A model generated the notes under the pieces. That model did not search any database. It saw only the letters and a program-made list of their open reading frames with translations, and was not told where the DNA came from. The position numbers and the translations under genes are program-made. Positions 16,878 to 27,108 of a stretch of 64,000 nt of DNA are shown here, in pieces. Every line of letters starts with the position of its first letter. Position 1 is the first letter of the stretch. Source of the stretch: Pseudanabaena sp. Salubria-1 (lineage in GTDB: Bacteria > Cyanobacteriota > Cyanobacteriia > Pseudanabaenales > Pseudanabaenaceae); contig JALQCR010000009.1 in NCBI GenBank assembly GCA_023336205.1, positions 1 to 64,000 on the forward strand, written 5' to 3'.

Positions 16878-17399
16878 ATGAAAACAAAAAACTGCTTAGA
16901 TTTAATTTTTGGGACTTTATTTGGGACTTTGCTAGTCGCGAGTTACCAACCATTCGCGATCGCAGATGCCGTTTTTACCCGTGACTATGAATTCTCAACT
17001 CCAATACCTATAACTGGCAAAGTCACAATCCGTAAGCCAATTCAAGGTTTGCCTGCTAAGAGTCTTTTCGCATCATGTCCTGCAAAATCTGAACTCCAAG
17101 AATTTGCGGAAAGTACCAGCTTTTTGGTCATGATTTGTCGAGATCAGAAAAATGTATTACAAAAATATTGGATTCAGAAAAACAAGAAAACAGGTTCAGT
17201 TGTACGTTTAACGGCGCGAGACTTGCTAAATAGTCAGCCTTCAGTTTGGAAGAGTGGGAATTATCAAGTGTATCTCTACCATGATGGACGAAACCCACAA
17301 CTAATTAATGCTTATCTAGAGTCATATAACATTAAAACCCAAAAAGGAAGAGCAGAAGCACTGCTTTATTACTACAGTAAATTTCATGTTTCCCAATAG
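16878..17399 (+). CDS. Secreted protein of unknown function
   Basis: A 173-residue protein with an N-terminal signal peptide (MKTKNCLDLIFGTLFGTLLVASYQ, probable cleavage after AIADA). The mature part is basic, has two cysteines (in FASCPAKS and VMICRDQK) that could form a disulfide, and ends in an aromatic-rich helix (ALLYYYSKF). I recognise no family. TAGGAG lies 8 bases before the ATG. It stops 8 bases before mdh, so the two are probably one transcript, though nothing links their functions. Confidence 0.7.
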   Translation: MKTKNCLDLIFGTLFGTLLVASYQPFAIADAVFTRDYEFSTPIPITGKVTIRKPIQGLPAKSLFASCPAKSELQEFAESTSFLVMICRDQKNVLQKYWIQKNKKTGSVVRLTARDLLNSQPSVWKSGNYQVYLYHDGRNPQLINAYLESYNIKTQKGRAEALLYYYSKFHVSQ

Positions 17400-17407
17400 A
17401 AGGAATT

Positions 17408-18373
17408 ATGCCAATGCAAATACAAGATTATCGATCGCCTAAAGTCACTGTCATCGGTGCTGGTAATGTCGGCGGCATGTTAGCGCAACGCATCGCCAAG
17501 CAAAATCTAGCTGACGTTGTTTTATGCGATATTGTCCAAGGGAAACCGCAGGGAATTGCCCTCGATCTTGCCCAAGCGCATACAATTTCCAATCTAGATC
17601 GCCAAATTATCGGCACTAATGACTACAGAGACACTCAAGATTCAGATGTGATTGTCATTACCGCAGGCTTACCACGCAAAGAGGGGATGAGCCGCAATGA
17701 TCTGCTCAGAATTAATGCAGGCATTGTCAAAGATGTCGTACAGAAGGCGATCGCTCTATCTCCTTCTGCAATTTTGCTCATTGTCTCTAATCCTTTAGAT
17801 GTAATGACTTACCTAGCATGGCAAGTCAGCGGCTTACCACCCCAAAGAGTAATCGGCATGGCTGGAGTTTTAGATGCCGCCAGATTTCAAACTTTTATAG
17901 CCATGGAATTGGGCATATCCACTGCGGATATTTATACTACTGTTTTGGGTGGACATGGTGATTTGATGCTTCCTTTGCCACGCCTATCGACAGTAAACGG
18001 TGTTCCGATTACTGAGTTATTGTCACAGGAGGCAATTGCCAGATTAGTGGAGCGAACTCGCAATGGTGGAGCCGAAATCGTCAAGTTGTTGCAAAATGGT
18101 AGTGCTTATTTTGCGCCATCGGCAGCCGCCTATGTCATGGTCGAAGCAATCATTAGCGATCGGCATCGAATTTTTCCTGCTGCGGCTCATCTCACAGGTG
18201 AATATGGTTTAAAAGATATATTCATGGGTGTACCTGTACAGTTAGGAAGGCAAGGAGTTGAAAAGGTTATTGAACTTCAACTTCTAGATGAGGAAATAGC
18301 CTCACTCCATGCTTCCGCTGCATCTATCCAAGAAAATATCAATCTCCTCTATATCAATGAAAGTTTTGCTTAG
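17408..18373 (+). CDS. mdh: Malate dehydrogenase, LDH-like type
   Basis: A 321-residue NAD-dependent dehydrogenase that interconverts malate and oxaloacetate. VTVIGAGNVGGMLA is the dinucleotide fold and CDIV has the aspartate that selects NAD. The substrate loop AGLPRKEGMSRNDLL has arginine at the residue that separates malate (R) from lactate (Q) dehydrogenases. GGHGDLMLPL supplies the catalytic histidine and NPLDVMTYLAW the partner segment. Start ATG 17408 behind AAGGAA; the second methionine three codons on is also possible. A long hairpin begins at the stop codon. Confidence 0.95.
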   Translation: MPMQIQDYRSPKVTVIGAGNVGGMLAQRIAKQNLADVVLCDIVQGKPQGIALDLAQAHTISNLDRQIIGTNDYRDTQDSDVIVITAGLPRKEGMSRNDLLRINAGIVKDVVQKAIALSPSAILLIVSNPLDVMTYLAWQVSGLPPQRVIGMAGVLDAARFQTFIAMELGISTADIYTTVLGGHGDLMLPLPRLSTVNGVPITELLSQEAIARLVERTRNGGAEIVKLLQNGSAYFAPSAAAYVMVEAIISDRHRIFPAAAHLTGEYGLKDIFMGVPVQLGRQGVEKVIELQLLDEEIASLHASAASIQENINLLYINESFA

Positions 18374-18443
18374 GACATAAAACCCAAATAAATGAAGGCG
18401 GCGCGAAGCGCCGCCTTCATTTATTTGGGTTTTGATTTGTCCT
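18372..18443. repeat. Family-2 long hairpin (72 bp) overlapping the mdh stop
   Basis: AGGACATAAAACCCAAATAA pairs with the inverse at the right (ending TTTGATTTGTCCT), with the GC core GGCGGCGCGAAGCGCCGCC at the tip. The frame AGGACATAAAA...TTTTGATTTGTCCTAGCTATCTCTTT recurs near 62.0 kb and, changed, near 52.7 kb. It could also serve as the mdh terminator. Confidence 0.8.
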
Positions 18444-18473
18444 AGCTATCTCTTTCATTGCTATAGAATCTAT

Positions 18474-18559
18474 CAGCAATTCTCATTGTGAAACAAATTT
18501 TGTTGTTTTTAGCACCAAAGGCGCTGGAAACAACAAAATTTGTTTTTTGAAAGCTCACC
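18474..18559. repeat. Family-3 hairpin repeat, copy 1
   Basis: CAGCAATTCTCATTGTGAAA, then a stem ACAAATTTTGTTGTTT around AGCACCAAAGGCGCT, then TTTTTTGAAAGCTCACC. It shares the outer sequence and the GCGCCAAAGGCGC tip with copies at 26.9 and 37.2 kb and abuts a family-1 repeat. Confidence 0.7.
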
Positions 18560-18666
18560 TTATACCAATTCACAAAAGTATCGTTACACTTTTGTGAATT
18601 AAAAAACAAACCCTGTAAGGGTTTTAAAAACGCAAAATGGCTTAACCATTTTGTGTTTTGGTATAA
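18560..18666. repeat. Family-1 dispersed repeat, copy B (107 bp)
   Basis: TTATACCAATTCACAAAAGT to GTTTTGGTATAA, with the same two-hairpin plan and the AAACAAACCCTGTAAGGG linker as copy A. Bases 18667-18840 hold a partial further match (CTACGCCATTTTGAG) and nothing coding. Confidence 0.85.
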
Positions 18667-18854
18667 CACTATCGCTCTAAAGTATAAATACACTTTAAAA
18701 CGGTAAAGATTAAGCCCAGAAAGAATCTTAAGCCATAGCCATCAAAAAGACTACGCCATTTTGAGTGTATGTCTGAAGAAGTTCTAATTACATTAAGGTT
18801 CGTTGTATTATGAAAATAAATATGACTTAAAAATTTAGATTGATTTTAACCACC

Positions 18855-20807
18855 ATGACCAATTCTGAAGCAATTCTTGCAGGCAGATATAAAATTCTAA
18901 AACCTCTTGGTGGTGGTGGTTTTGGGCAGACTTTTTTAGCACGGGATTTACAATTGCCAAATCAGCCTGCTTGTGTGGTTAAGCAACTCAAGCTCCAATT
19001 ACTTAAACCCCAAGAACTAGCGATCGCAAAACGCCTATTTGACAGTGAGGCTGCCACTTTACATGATTTAGGTGTTCACGATCAGATTCCGAGACTATTT
19101 GCCCACTTTGAGCAAGGTGGTGAATTCTATCTAGTCCAAGAGTTTATTGAAGGTGAGACCTTAGAATCTGAGATTAGTACTGGCAAAAGATGGGATCAAA
19201 TAAAGCTGATTTCTAGCTTAAGGGATATTTTGCAAGTATTAGCTTTTGTCCATGGCTGTCAAGTGATTCATCGAGATATCAAACCTGCTAACTTGATTCG
19301 CCGTCGGAGCGATCGCAAAATAGTATTAATTGACTTTGGAGCAGTCAAAGCTATAAACCCAGACTCATTAGAGCGCTTTATCGAAGAAGAAAACCAGACC
19401 CGTAGTGTTGTGGTTGGTTCCTTGATGTATATGCCCAATGAGCAATTAGCGGGTCACCCAAAATTTTGTAGCGATGTTTATGCGTTGGGGATAATGTGCT
19501 TACAGGCTTTCACAGGGCTTTCTTTTAAAGAATTACCAAAAGATCGGCTAACCAATGAATATACCTGCGCCTTAGCTGGTGCTAAAGTCAATATTAAGAT
19601 TAATCCAGCACTGGCGGCAATCATTGACAAAATGGTGCGATATGACTATCGCCAAAGATATCAAGATGCGATAGAGGCTCTGCTAGCACTAGAGAATCTT
19701 CTTCGCAATGCTAAGGCGGCGACAACTATTTCTAGCCCTCCACCAAAACAACCGCAGCAACTTCAATTAGAAGAACCTGAGGGACAAATAGAATTAGGCT
19801 CTCGTTTCTATATTCAGCGACCTCCCATTGAGAAAGACTGTCTGGAAACTATGCTACGCGCAGGTTCCCTAATTCGGATTAAAGCACCTCGACAAATGGG
19901 CAAGTCATCTTTGCTCTCACGCACTCTAGCTTATGCCAAACATAAAGAATACCAAGTGGCGCATTTATACTTTCAGCAAGCGGATAGCGATATATTCGAT
20001 GACTTAGATTTATTCCTAAAATGGTTTTGTGCGAGTATTGCTTCAGAATTAGATCTAGACGATAATTTGGAGGATTACTGGCAAGGAGTTCTAGGTAGCA
20101 AAAACAAGTGTACAAAATATTTTCAGCGGTACTTACTTACTGCAAAGGAAACCCCTTTAGTGTTAGGGCTGGATGAAGTAGATTTAATCTTTCAATATCC
20201 TAAAATCGCCTCTGATTTTTTTGGTTTACTAAGAGCTTGGCATGAAAAAGCGAAGAATGAAGATGTCTGGAAAAAGCTGAGATTAGTAATTGTTCATTCC
20301 AAAGAAGTCTATATTCCTTTAAATATCAATCAGTCGCCTTTTAATGTCGGTTTACCGATTGATTTACCTGAATTGACTCTGGCACAAATTGCGGATTTAG
20401 TACAGCGACATCAATTAGATTGGCAACCAGCTCAGACAAAACAATTGATGATGCTTACTGGTGGGCATCCTTATTTGGTTAGACAGGCTCTTTATCAAAT
20501 TGCCCGAGGACGAATAGATTGGGACAACTTACTAAAATCATCTCCCACTGAAGAAGGGATTTATGGAAATCATCTCCGTCGTCAGCTAGGAAATTTAAGG
20601 GAAGATCCCGAACTGCTTGAAGCTTATAAAGAGCTGGTTACAAGCTCTCGTCCTTTGCAGTTAGATAGCCAATTAGCCTTTAAGTTGAGAAGTATTGGTT
20701 TAGTGAAGCTAGTTGGCAATCAGGTGGTTCCGATGTGTGCTTTATATTACCAATATTTTCAACAAATTTTTCAACAGTCGTCATTAAATATCAAAATAAA
20801 CTCATAG
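18855..20807 (+). CDS. Ser/Thr protein kinase fused to an AAA-like NTPase
   Basis: About 650 residues. The N-terminal 280 are a Hanks-type kinase: glycine loop LGGGGFGQTF, lysine in CVVKQLK, HRDIKPANLI and DFGAVK, with the GSLMYMPNEQ activation segment. The rest is an AAA-like NTPase (AAA_35 type) with Walker A in [11 protein letters not shown] and Walker B in LVLGLDEVD, followed by TGGHPYLVRQALY. There is no membrane segment. A TTG five codons earlier (18840) could also start; the ATG at 18855 fits the kinase N-terminus better. Only 64 bases and a hairpin separate it from the AAA-WD40 gene, whose NTPase domain is of the same kind, suggesting a two-protein signalling unit. Confidence 0.88.
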   Translation: MTNSEAILAGRYKILKPLGGGGFGQTFLARDLQLPNQPACVVKQLKLQLLKPQELAIAKRLFDSEAATLHDLGVHDQIPRLFAHFEQGGEFYLVQEFIEGETLESEISTGKRWDQIKLISSLRDILQVLAFVHGCQVIHRDIKPANLIRRRSDRKIVLIDFGAVKAINPDSLERFIEEENQTRSVVVGSLMYMPNEQLAGHPKFCSDVYALGIMCLQAFTGLSFKELPKDRLTNEYTCALAGAKVNIKINPALAAIIDKMVRYDYRQRYQDAIEALLALENLLRNAKAATTISSPPPKQPQQLQLEEPEGQIELGSRFYIQRPPIEKDCLETMLRAGSLIRIKAPRQMGKSSLLSRTLAYAKHKEYQVAHLYFQQADSDIFDDLDLFLKWFCASIASELDLDDNLEDYWQGVLGSKNKCTKYFQRYLLTAKETPLVLGLDEVDLIFQYPKIASDFFGLLRAWHEKAKNEDVWKKLRLVIVHSKEVYIPLNINQSPFNVGLPIDLPELTLAQIADLVQRHQLDWQPAQTKQLMMLTGGHPYLVRQALYQIARGRIDWDNLLKSSPTEEGIYGNHLRRQLGNLREDPELLEAYKELVTSSRPLQLDSQLAFKLRSIGLVKLVGNQVVPMCALYYQYFQQIFQQSSLNIKINS

Positions 20808-20852
20808 ATAGAATGTGGCTCGAAACGCCACTATTCTATCTATGAGTTATCT
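20807..20852. terminator. Hairpin between the kinase-AAA and AAA-WD40 genes
   Basis: ACTCATAGATAGAATGTGGC pairs with GCCACTATTCTATCTATGAGT with one bulge, starting inside the stop codon. No T-run follows, so it may tune rather than end transcription between the two genes. Confidence 0.6.
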
Positions 20853-20871
20853 ATCTTGCGTTAGGTAAACG

Positions 20872-23800
20872 ATGCTTGCAGAAAGAACTACAAATTATCT
20901 ATATCAAGTTGGTGGCAGCCTATCTGTTGATGCACCTACCTATGTAGCGAGGCAAGCTGACAACGATCTCTATGAAAGCTTGAAATCTGGAGAATTTTGC
21001 TATGTTCTCAATTCGCGGCAGATGGGTAAGTCTAGCCTGAGAGTCCGCACGATGAAACGACTTCAAGAGGAAAATTATGCCTGTGCAGCGATTGATATTA
21101 CTGCGATCGGCACATCTGACATTACACCAGAGCAGTGGTATGCAGGGCTGATTGATAGTATTATCAGTAGCCTTGGTCTGTATGAATCCTTTGACTTGGA
21201 AGAGTGGTGGGAACGTAATCACTTGCTTTCTCCAGTGCAGCGCTTCGGTAAATTCCTTGATGAAGGATTACTCAAGAAAATCTCTTCGCCTGTAATTCTA
21301 TTTGTGGATGAAATTGATAGTATCCTCAGTTTAAATTTTGCCGTTGATGATTTTTTTGCATTGATTCGAGAATTATTTAATCGTCGCGCCGATCGCATTG
21401 CCTATAATCGCCTAACCTTTGCATTATTCGGAGTAGCCACCCCTGCTGACCTAATCCGAGATAAGCAACGCACTCCTTTTAACATTGGTCGAGCGATCGA
21501 GCTAAAGGGTTTTCAGCTAAAAGAAGCAAAACCTCTAATGCGAGGCATATTAACCAAGTCTCAGAATCCTGTCGCTGTCCTCAAAGCGATCATTGCTTAT
21601 ACAGGTGGTCAACCATTCCTCACCCAAAAACTTTGCCAAATCATTCTAAATTCACCTGAATCGATCCCCCTAAATCATGAACTTGTCTGGGTAAATAATT
21701 TAGTGCGATCGCGTTTAGTCGATAACTGGGAAATACAGGATCAGCCTGAACATTTTAAAACAATTCGCGATCGCATTCTCTGGAGCAGCGAAAACCGTCA
21801 AGGAAGACTACTAGGCTTATACCAACAAATTTTAGCTTCAGAGCCATCTTTGAACAAGATCGAATGCGGAATAACTGCGGATGATACGCCTGAACAAACT
21901 GAGTTAAGGATTACTGGACTAGTCGTTAAACGAGAGGGAAGATTAAGAGTTTATAACCCAGTTTACGCAGCAATTTTCAATCAAAATTGGGTAAACCAAG
22001 CTTTAGCAAATTTGCGTCCCTATGGTGAATCATTCAAGGCTTGGGTGGATTCTGACTACCAAGATGAGTCTCGATTGTTGCGAGGACAAGCATTACAAGA
22101 TGCTTTGTCTTGGGCTTCAGACAAGAATTTGAGTAATCATGACTACCAATTCTTTTCGGCTAGTCAAGACCTTGAAAAAAGAGAAGTGGAAGTAGCGCTC
22201 TTTGCCCAAGCCGAAGCAAATCAAATTCTCTCGGCAGCAAAACGACGACTAGAAAAAACTTTGGAGGCGGAGCAAGAAGCTAAGGTTAGATTGGTGGAGG
22301 TACAGCAAAGATTGCAAGCTAGTTTAATGCAAGCGGAAGTTGTGCTAAAAAGTGCTTCTGCTAAAGCGACATTTATCCTCAACCAGCAATTTGAATCGCT
22401 TTTGGAGTCCATGGAAGCAGGTCAGCAGTTACAAGATTTAGAAGAGTCTACTGGCGAAAGAGGGAGTCTCCGAATGCATGGAATTAGCGCACTGCACCAA
22501 GCTGTATACAATGTGCGCGAATATAATCACCTTGTGGGGCATCTAAATACCGTCACCTGCATTGCGATCGCGCCAAATGATTACCTCATTGCATCTGGAA
22601 GTAGCGATCGCACAATTCAAATTTGGGATATGAAGGGCAACCTAAAACAAACTCTAAGTGGACATACGAACTGGATTACTAGCCTCTGTTTTAGTCGGAC
22701 TGGACAACATCTTGCCTCGGCTAGTCGTGATGGCACGATTAGACTTTGGAAAATGGATCGATACACGAAATTGTATATTGATCAGCCAATTCAAATCCTG
22801 AAGGATCATCAAGCACCAGTTTTGGCAGTGAAATTTAGTCCTACCGATGCGATATTTGCCTCCTGTGGCGAAGATGCCAAAATCAGATTATGGCGCGATG
22901 ATGGTACTGCATTTAATACATTCGCTGGCGGACATAGTAAATGGATAACTTGTCTCTGTTTTAGCCCAGATGGAGAGCGCATAGTTACAGGTAGCGCAGA
23001 TCAATTGCTGATTATTTGGAACGTTAATGGAACAATTATAAAAACTATTAAAGCCCATGATAGATTTATTGAAGATATCGATATTTCTCCGTCTGGTCGG
23101 ATTATTGCATCTGTAAGTCGTGGTCATGACACTAAACTCTGGAACATGGAAGGGAATCTAATTGCTTCGATGGAAGGACACATTGATAAGGTCTTGGGAG
23201 TAAAATTTCATCCTAATGGCAAATCGCTAGCTTCTGTCAGCAACGATCGCACTATTAAAATTTGGGATGCCAAAGGTAATTTGCAGCAAACTATATATGG
23301 GCATAAAGGCGGTGTGCATAGCATTAACTTTAATATGAATGGCAGTACGATGATTACGGGGAGTCAAGATACAACAATCAAATTTTGGCGTACCAAGGGT
23401 AACTCCTTACCCTGTCTAATTGGGCATACAGATGAGGTGAACTGCATTGCTTTTAGTGATGACAGTCGATTTATCGCTTCTGCTAGCAGCGATTTTACAA
23501 TTAAAATTTGGCTTGCTAACGCTAAATTGATTACCTCTCTCGAAGGGCATAAAGAGAGTGTGAATAGTGTTTGTTTCAGCCCAGACAATCGCTTCTTACT
23601 GTCTGTTGGGAGCGATCGCGCCATCAAGATTTGGAATGCTAAAGGTCTTCTGCTTAAAAGTATATATAACGAACATGAATCAGCGATTTATAGCGTAGCC
23701 TACCGCAGTGATGGGGAGCTATTTGCTTCTGCTAGTGCTGATTGCACAGTCAAGTTATGGAATAAGGAAGGAGAATGGGTACATACGCTAATCGGTCATG

Positions 23801-24327
23801 CTAATGCGGTTTATCAAGTCTGTTTTAGTCCCGACGGCAATATGTTAGCAACAGCAAGCCAAGATAAGACTGTGAAACTATGGCATTGGGACGGAACATT
23901 GTTAAATACTTTGAATGGTCATACAGGAGAAGTTTATAGTGTGTGCTTTAGTCCTGACAGTCAGACAGTTGCTAGTAGTGGTAAAGACGGCAGTATTAAA
24001 TTATGGAACCTTGATGGCAAATTACTGAAAAACCTAAATGAACATAATGCTGAAGTTAAAAGTGTTTGTTTTAGTCCTGATGGTAATGCATTAGCTTCTG
24101 GCAGTAGCGATCGCACTGTCAAAATCTGGAGCCTTGACGGTAAGGAACTCTTAACTCTTCAAGGTCATCAATCAGCGGTGAAGAGTGTCTGTTTTAGCGC
24201 TGATGGTGAGACAATTGCCTCCGCTAGTGTTAATGGGAAAATCATTCTATGGGATTTCGAGCTAGCACATCTGATGGAATTGGGTAACAACTGGATTCAA
24301 GACTATTTAGAAACCCATGAGCTGTAA
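20872..24327 (+). CDS. AAA-like NTPase with 14 WD40 repeats
   Basis: An 1151-residue cytoplasmic protein. Residues about 10-420 form an AAA_35-type NTPase with Walker A in [13 protein letters not shown] and Walker B in [12 protein letters not shown] charged coiled coil follows (about 440-520, [17 protein letters not shown] and [15 protein letters not shown]). Then 14 WD repeats run to the end, each close to GHxxxVxxVxFSPDGxxxASxSxDxTIKLW, enough for two seven-bladed propellers. Repeat 5 is worn (RGHDTKLW). Such proteins are sensor/scaffold NTPases common in filamentous cyanobacteria. Directly downstream of a kinase with the same NTPase type, it may be the receptor of that kinase. Confidence 0.9.
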   Translation: MLAERTTNYLYQVGGSLSVDAPTYVARQADNDLYESLKSGEFCYVLNSRQMGKSSLRVRTMKRLQEENYACAAIDITAIGTSDITPEQWYAGLIDSIISSLGLYESFDLEEWWERNHLLSPVQRFGKFLDEGLLKKISSPVILFVDEIDSILSLNFAVDDFFALIRELFNRRADRIAYNRLTFALFGVATPADLIRDKQRTPFNIGRAIELKGFQLKEAKPLMRGILTKSQNPVAVLKAIIAYTGGQPFLTQKLCQIILNSPESIPLNHELVWVNNLVRSRLVDNWEIQDQPEHFKTIRDRILWSSENRQGRLLGLYQQILASEPSLNKIECGITADDTPEQTELRITGLVVKREGRLRVYNPVYAAIFNQNWVNQALANLRPYGESFKAWVDSDYQDESRLLRGQALQDALSWASDKNLSNHDYQFFSASQDLEKREVEVALFAQAEANQILSAAKRRLEKTLEAEQEAKVRLVEVQQRLQASLMQAEVVLKSASAKATFILNQQFESLLESMEAGQQLQDLEESTGERGSLRMHGISALHQAVYNVREYNHLVGHLNTVTCIAIAPNDYLIASGSSDRTIQIWDMKGNLKQTLSGHTNWITSLCFSRTGQHLASASRDGTIRLWKMDRYTKLYIDQPIQILKDHQAPVLAVKFSPTDAIFASCGEDAKIRLWRDDGTAFNTFAGGHSKWITCLCFSPDGERIVTGSADQLLIIWNVNGTIIKTIKAHDRFIEDIDISPSGRIIASVSRGHDTKLWNMEGNLIASMEGHIDKVLGVKFHPNGKSLASVSNDRTIKIWDAKGNLQQTIYGHKGGVHSINFNMNGSTMITGSQDTTIKFWRTKGNSLPCLIGHTDEVNCIAFSDDSRFIASASSDFTIKIWLANAKLITSLEGHKESVNSVCFSPDNRFLLSVGSDRAIKIWNAKGLLLKSIYNEHESAIYSVAYRSDGELFASASADCTVKLWNKEGEWVHTLIGHANAVYQVCFSPDGNMLATASQDKTVKLWHWDGTLLNTLNGHTGEVYSVCFSPDSQTVASSGKDGSIKLWNLDGKLLKNLNEHNAEVKSVCFSPDGNALASGSSDRTVKIWSLDGKELLTLQGHQSAVKSVCFSADGETIASASVNGKIILWDFELAHLMELGNNWIQDYLETHEL

Positions 24328-24332
24328 AAACA

Positions 24333-24528
<196 letters not shown>

Positions 24529-24530
24529 AT

Positions 24531-24563
24531 AAAAAAAGCCTGCACCCAGTGCAGGCTTTTTTT
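24531..24563 (-). terminator. Intrinsic terminator of tkt
   Basis: AAAAAAAGCCTGCAC-CCA-GTGCAGGC-TTTTTTT: a 9-bp GC-rich stem with T-runs on both strands, 9 bases after the tkt stop. It can act in both directions. Confidence 0.88.
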
Positions 24564-24571
24564 GAGGTTAA

Positions 24572-26575
24572 TTAACCGAGAACCTTACGTGCAGTTGCAA
24601 CGACGTTATCAACGGTGAAGCCGAACTTCGCATAACCGATAGGACCTGGAGCCGAAACACCAAAGCTATCCATACCAATAACTGCGCCTTCAGAACCGAC
24701 ATACTTGTGCCAGCCAAAGGTGCTACCAGCTTCAACACTGACACGCTTCTTGACTGCAACTGGAAGTACAGATTCTTTGTAATCATCGGATTGTTCGTTG
24801 TAGAGTTCCATCGATGGCATAGAGACAACACGAACAGCCTTGCCTTCATCAGCCAAGATAGCCGCAGCCTTAACAGCCAACTCAAGTTCTGAACCAGTAG
24901 CGATGAAGATCAATTCAGGGTTTGGTGCATCAACAACGATATAAGCACCTTTCTTGGTTCCTTCAATGGAAGTACCAGCCAAATTCTTTACATTTTGGCG
25001 AGTGAAAGCCATCAAAGATGGACGCTTACGGTTAGCGATCGCGACTTGATAAGTGCCTACAGTTTCTTTAGCATCCGCAGGACGCAATACTAACAAGTTA
25101 GGAATTACGCGCATCGAAGCGAGGGTTTCGACTGGTTGGTGCGTAGGACCATCTTCACCAAGCATTACGGAGTCGTGCGTCATGATGTACAGCACACCAA
25201 CTTCCGACAATGCTGACAAGCGGATTGCGCCGCGCATGTAGTCAGCAAATACAAGGAAGGTTGCACCGTAAGGAATTGTGCCGCCATGCAAGATCATGCC
25301 GTTCATGATTGCGCCCATTGCATGTTCACGAACACCAAAGCGGAAGTTGCGGCCTTCGTAAGATCCATATTGGAAGTCTGGCAAACCTTTGACATAGGTC
25401 ATGTTGGAGTGAGCCAAATCAGCAGAACCACCAAGGAATTCTGGCAATACAGGAGACAAAGCATTCAAGCAAGCTTCTGAAAGCAAACGAGTCGATGTTT
25501 CTTTTTCGGCAACTGGCTCAAGGGCTTTTTCCCAGCCTTCAGGTAATTCGCCAGCCATAATGCGCTTGTATTCAGCAGCTTCTGCCGGATAAGCCTTTTC
25601 ATAAGCAGCAAAGCGATCATTCCATTCAGCTTCAGCTTTAGCTCCCTTGTCGATCGCTTGACGGAAACGAGCCAGAGCATCAGCAGGAACTTCAAAAGGT
25701 TCGTATTCCCAACCGAGGTTAGCGCGGGTTGCAGCAACTTCATCAGTACCGAGCGCAGCGCCGTGAACACCAGCCGTACCAGCTTTCTTTGGTGAACCAA
25801 AACCAATAGTAGTGGTGACAACGATCAAGCTAGGTTTATCTTTAACAGCTTTGGACTCTTCGAGCGCTTTAGCGATCGCACCTAAGTCTTCGTTACCATC
25901 GGCAACATAGGTGACATGCCAGCCATAAGCTTCGTAGCGCTTACCGACATCTTCAGTAAATGCGAGGTCGGTGCTGCCATCGATGGAGATACTGTTGCTG
26001 TCGTACATCATGATCAGCTTGCCGAGCTTGAGGTGACCACCCAAGGAAGCTGCTTCAGAAGCAATGCCTTCCATGTTGCAGCCATCGCCAAGAATGACAT
26101 ATGTATAGTGATCAACAATATTGTGACCAGGTTTGTTAAACCGAGCTGCCAAATGAGCTTCGGCGATCGCTAAACCAACAGCATTACCTACACCTTGACC
26201 GAGAGGACCAGTTGTAACTTCAACGCCTGCGGTTTCAAAGTTTTCAGGGTGACCAGGGGTAGCACTGCCTAACTGACGGAATTGCTTGATTTCGTCTAAA
26301 GGTACGCTGTCATAACCAGTGAGATGAAGCAAAGAGTATTGCAACATGCAGCCATGTCCTGCGGACAAGACAAAGCGATCGCGATCAACCCATTTAGGAC
26401 TTTTTGGATTAAATTTTAAAAACTGATCAAACAGCACAAAAGCCATTGGTGCTGCGCCCATCGGCAGACCGGGGTGACCAGATTTTGCTTTTTCGACCGC
26501 ATCGATCGATAAAAAGCGGATGGAGTTAATGCAGAGTGTCTCAAGAGTTTGAGGTTTCGAGGGTGCAGCGACCAT
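24572..26575 (-). CDS. tkt: Transketolase
   Basis: A 667-residue thiamine-diphosphate enzyme of the Calvin-Benson and pentose phosphate cycles that moves two-carbon units between sugar phosphates. The length is normal. [21 protein letters not shown] is the N-terminal signature and [18 protein letters not shown] the ThDP/metal motif. The pyrimidine-domain block reads [12 protein letters not shown] with the catalytic glutamate, followed by [18 protein letters not shown]. It is a single gene with its own terminator, converging on the WD40 gene. ATG 26575; the 533-bp upstream spacer must hold its promoter. Confidence 0.97.
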   Translation of the reverse strand: MVAAPSKPQTLETLCINSIRFLSIDAVEKAKSGHPGLPMGAAPMAFVLFDQFLKFNPKSPKWVDRDRFVLSAGHGCMLQYSLLHLTGYDSVPLDEIKQFRQLGSATPGHPENFETAGVEVTTGPLGQGVGNAVGLAIAEAHLAARFNKPGHNIVDHYTYVILGDGCNMEGIASEAASLGGHLKLGKLIMMYDSNSISIDGSTDLAFTEDVGKRYEAYGWHVTYVADGNEDLGAIAKALEESKAVKDKPSLIVVTTTIGFGSPKKAGTAGVHGAALGTDEVAATRANLGWEYEPFEVPADALARFRQAIDKGAKAEAEWNDRFAAYEKAYPAEAAEYKRIMAGELPEGWEKALEPVAEKETSTRLLSEACLNALSPVLPEFLGGSADLAHSNMTYVKGLPDFQYGSYEGRNFRFGVREHAMGAIMNGMILHGGTIPYGATFLVFADYMRGAIRLSALSEVGVLYIMTHDSVMLGEDGPTHQPVETLASMRVIPNLLVLRPADAKETVGTYQVAIANRKRPSLMAFTRQNVKNLAGTSIEGTKKGAYIVVDAPNPELIFIATGSELELAVKAAAILADEGKAVRVVSMPSMELYNEQSDDYKESVLPVAVKKRVSVEAGSTFGWHKYVGSEGAVIGMDSFGVSAPGPIGYAKFGFTVDNVVATARKVLG

Positions 26576-26755
26576 AGTTACAATTGCTTAGAAAATTTTT
26601 GTACTCAATCAGGTACATTTTCCCTCAAAACTGTCCCATACAATAATAAATTTTAATATTTGGTAGCGTTTTACTCAATTTATCCCTTGAAAGTTAGTTA
26701 AGTAAAGATCGAAATTTCGCATATTAGCAGATATTCAAGTACAAACCCCAAAATA
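26576..26755. other. Upstream region of tkt, no gene seen
   Basis: AT-rich with no coding frame or recognisable site. It must contain the tkt promoter on the minus strand, but I cannot place its boxes with confidence. Confidence 0.5.
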
Positions 26756-26861
26756 TAATACCAATTCACAGAAGTGTTGTCACACTTTTGTGAATTAAAA
26801 ACCAAACCCTGTAAGGGCTTAAAAGCACAAAATGGTGTAGCTATTTTGTGCTTTGGTATAA
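26756..26861. repeat. Family-1 dispersed repeat, copy C (106 bp)
   Basis: TAATACCAATTCACAGAAGT to CTTTGGTATAA, same plan as copies A and B, with AAACCAAACCCTGTAAGGG between its two hairpins. Its ends TAATACCAA and TTGGTATAA are inverses. Confidence 0.88.
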
Positions 26862-26869
26862 GTTGTGAC

Positions 26870-26977
26870 CAGCAATTCTCATTATAAAAATCGTTTTTTT
26901 AAGCCCACCGAAGGTGGGCTTAAGGTTTTTCTAGCGCCAAAGGCGCTAGAAAAAACAAAACAGAATGGTAATTGCTG
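26870..26977. repeat. Family-3 hairpin repeat, copy 2 (108 bp)
   Basis: CAGCAATTCTCATTAT and the inverted CAGCAATTACCATTCT are terminal repeats. Inside are two stems, AAGCCCACC-GAA-GGTGGGCTT and TTTTTCTAGCGCC-AAA-GGCGCTAGAAAAA. Confidence 0.75.
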
Positions 26978-27108
26978 AGTTGTGACGCGAAGAACCGCAA
27001 CTTATATTTTTGGTTAATTTATCATTGCTAAAGTTGGCGCAACATAAATGTATAAATGTAAGTCTCTACTACTCAACGCGATCGCTATTGCTTTAAGGCA
27101 AACTCTGT

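Noticed and set aside
18442..18693. 83-codon minus-strand frame
   Set aside because: It lies wholly in dispersed repeats of families 2, 3 and 1.
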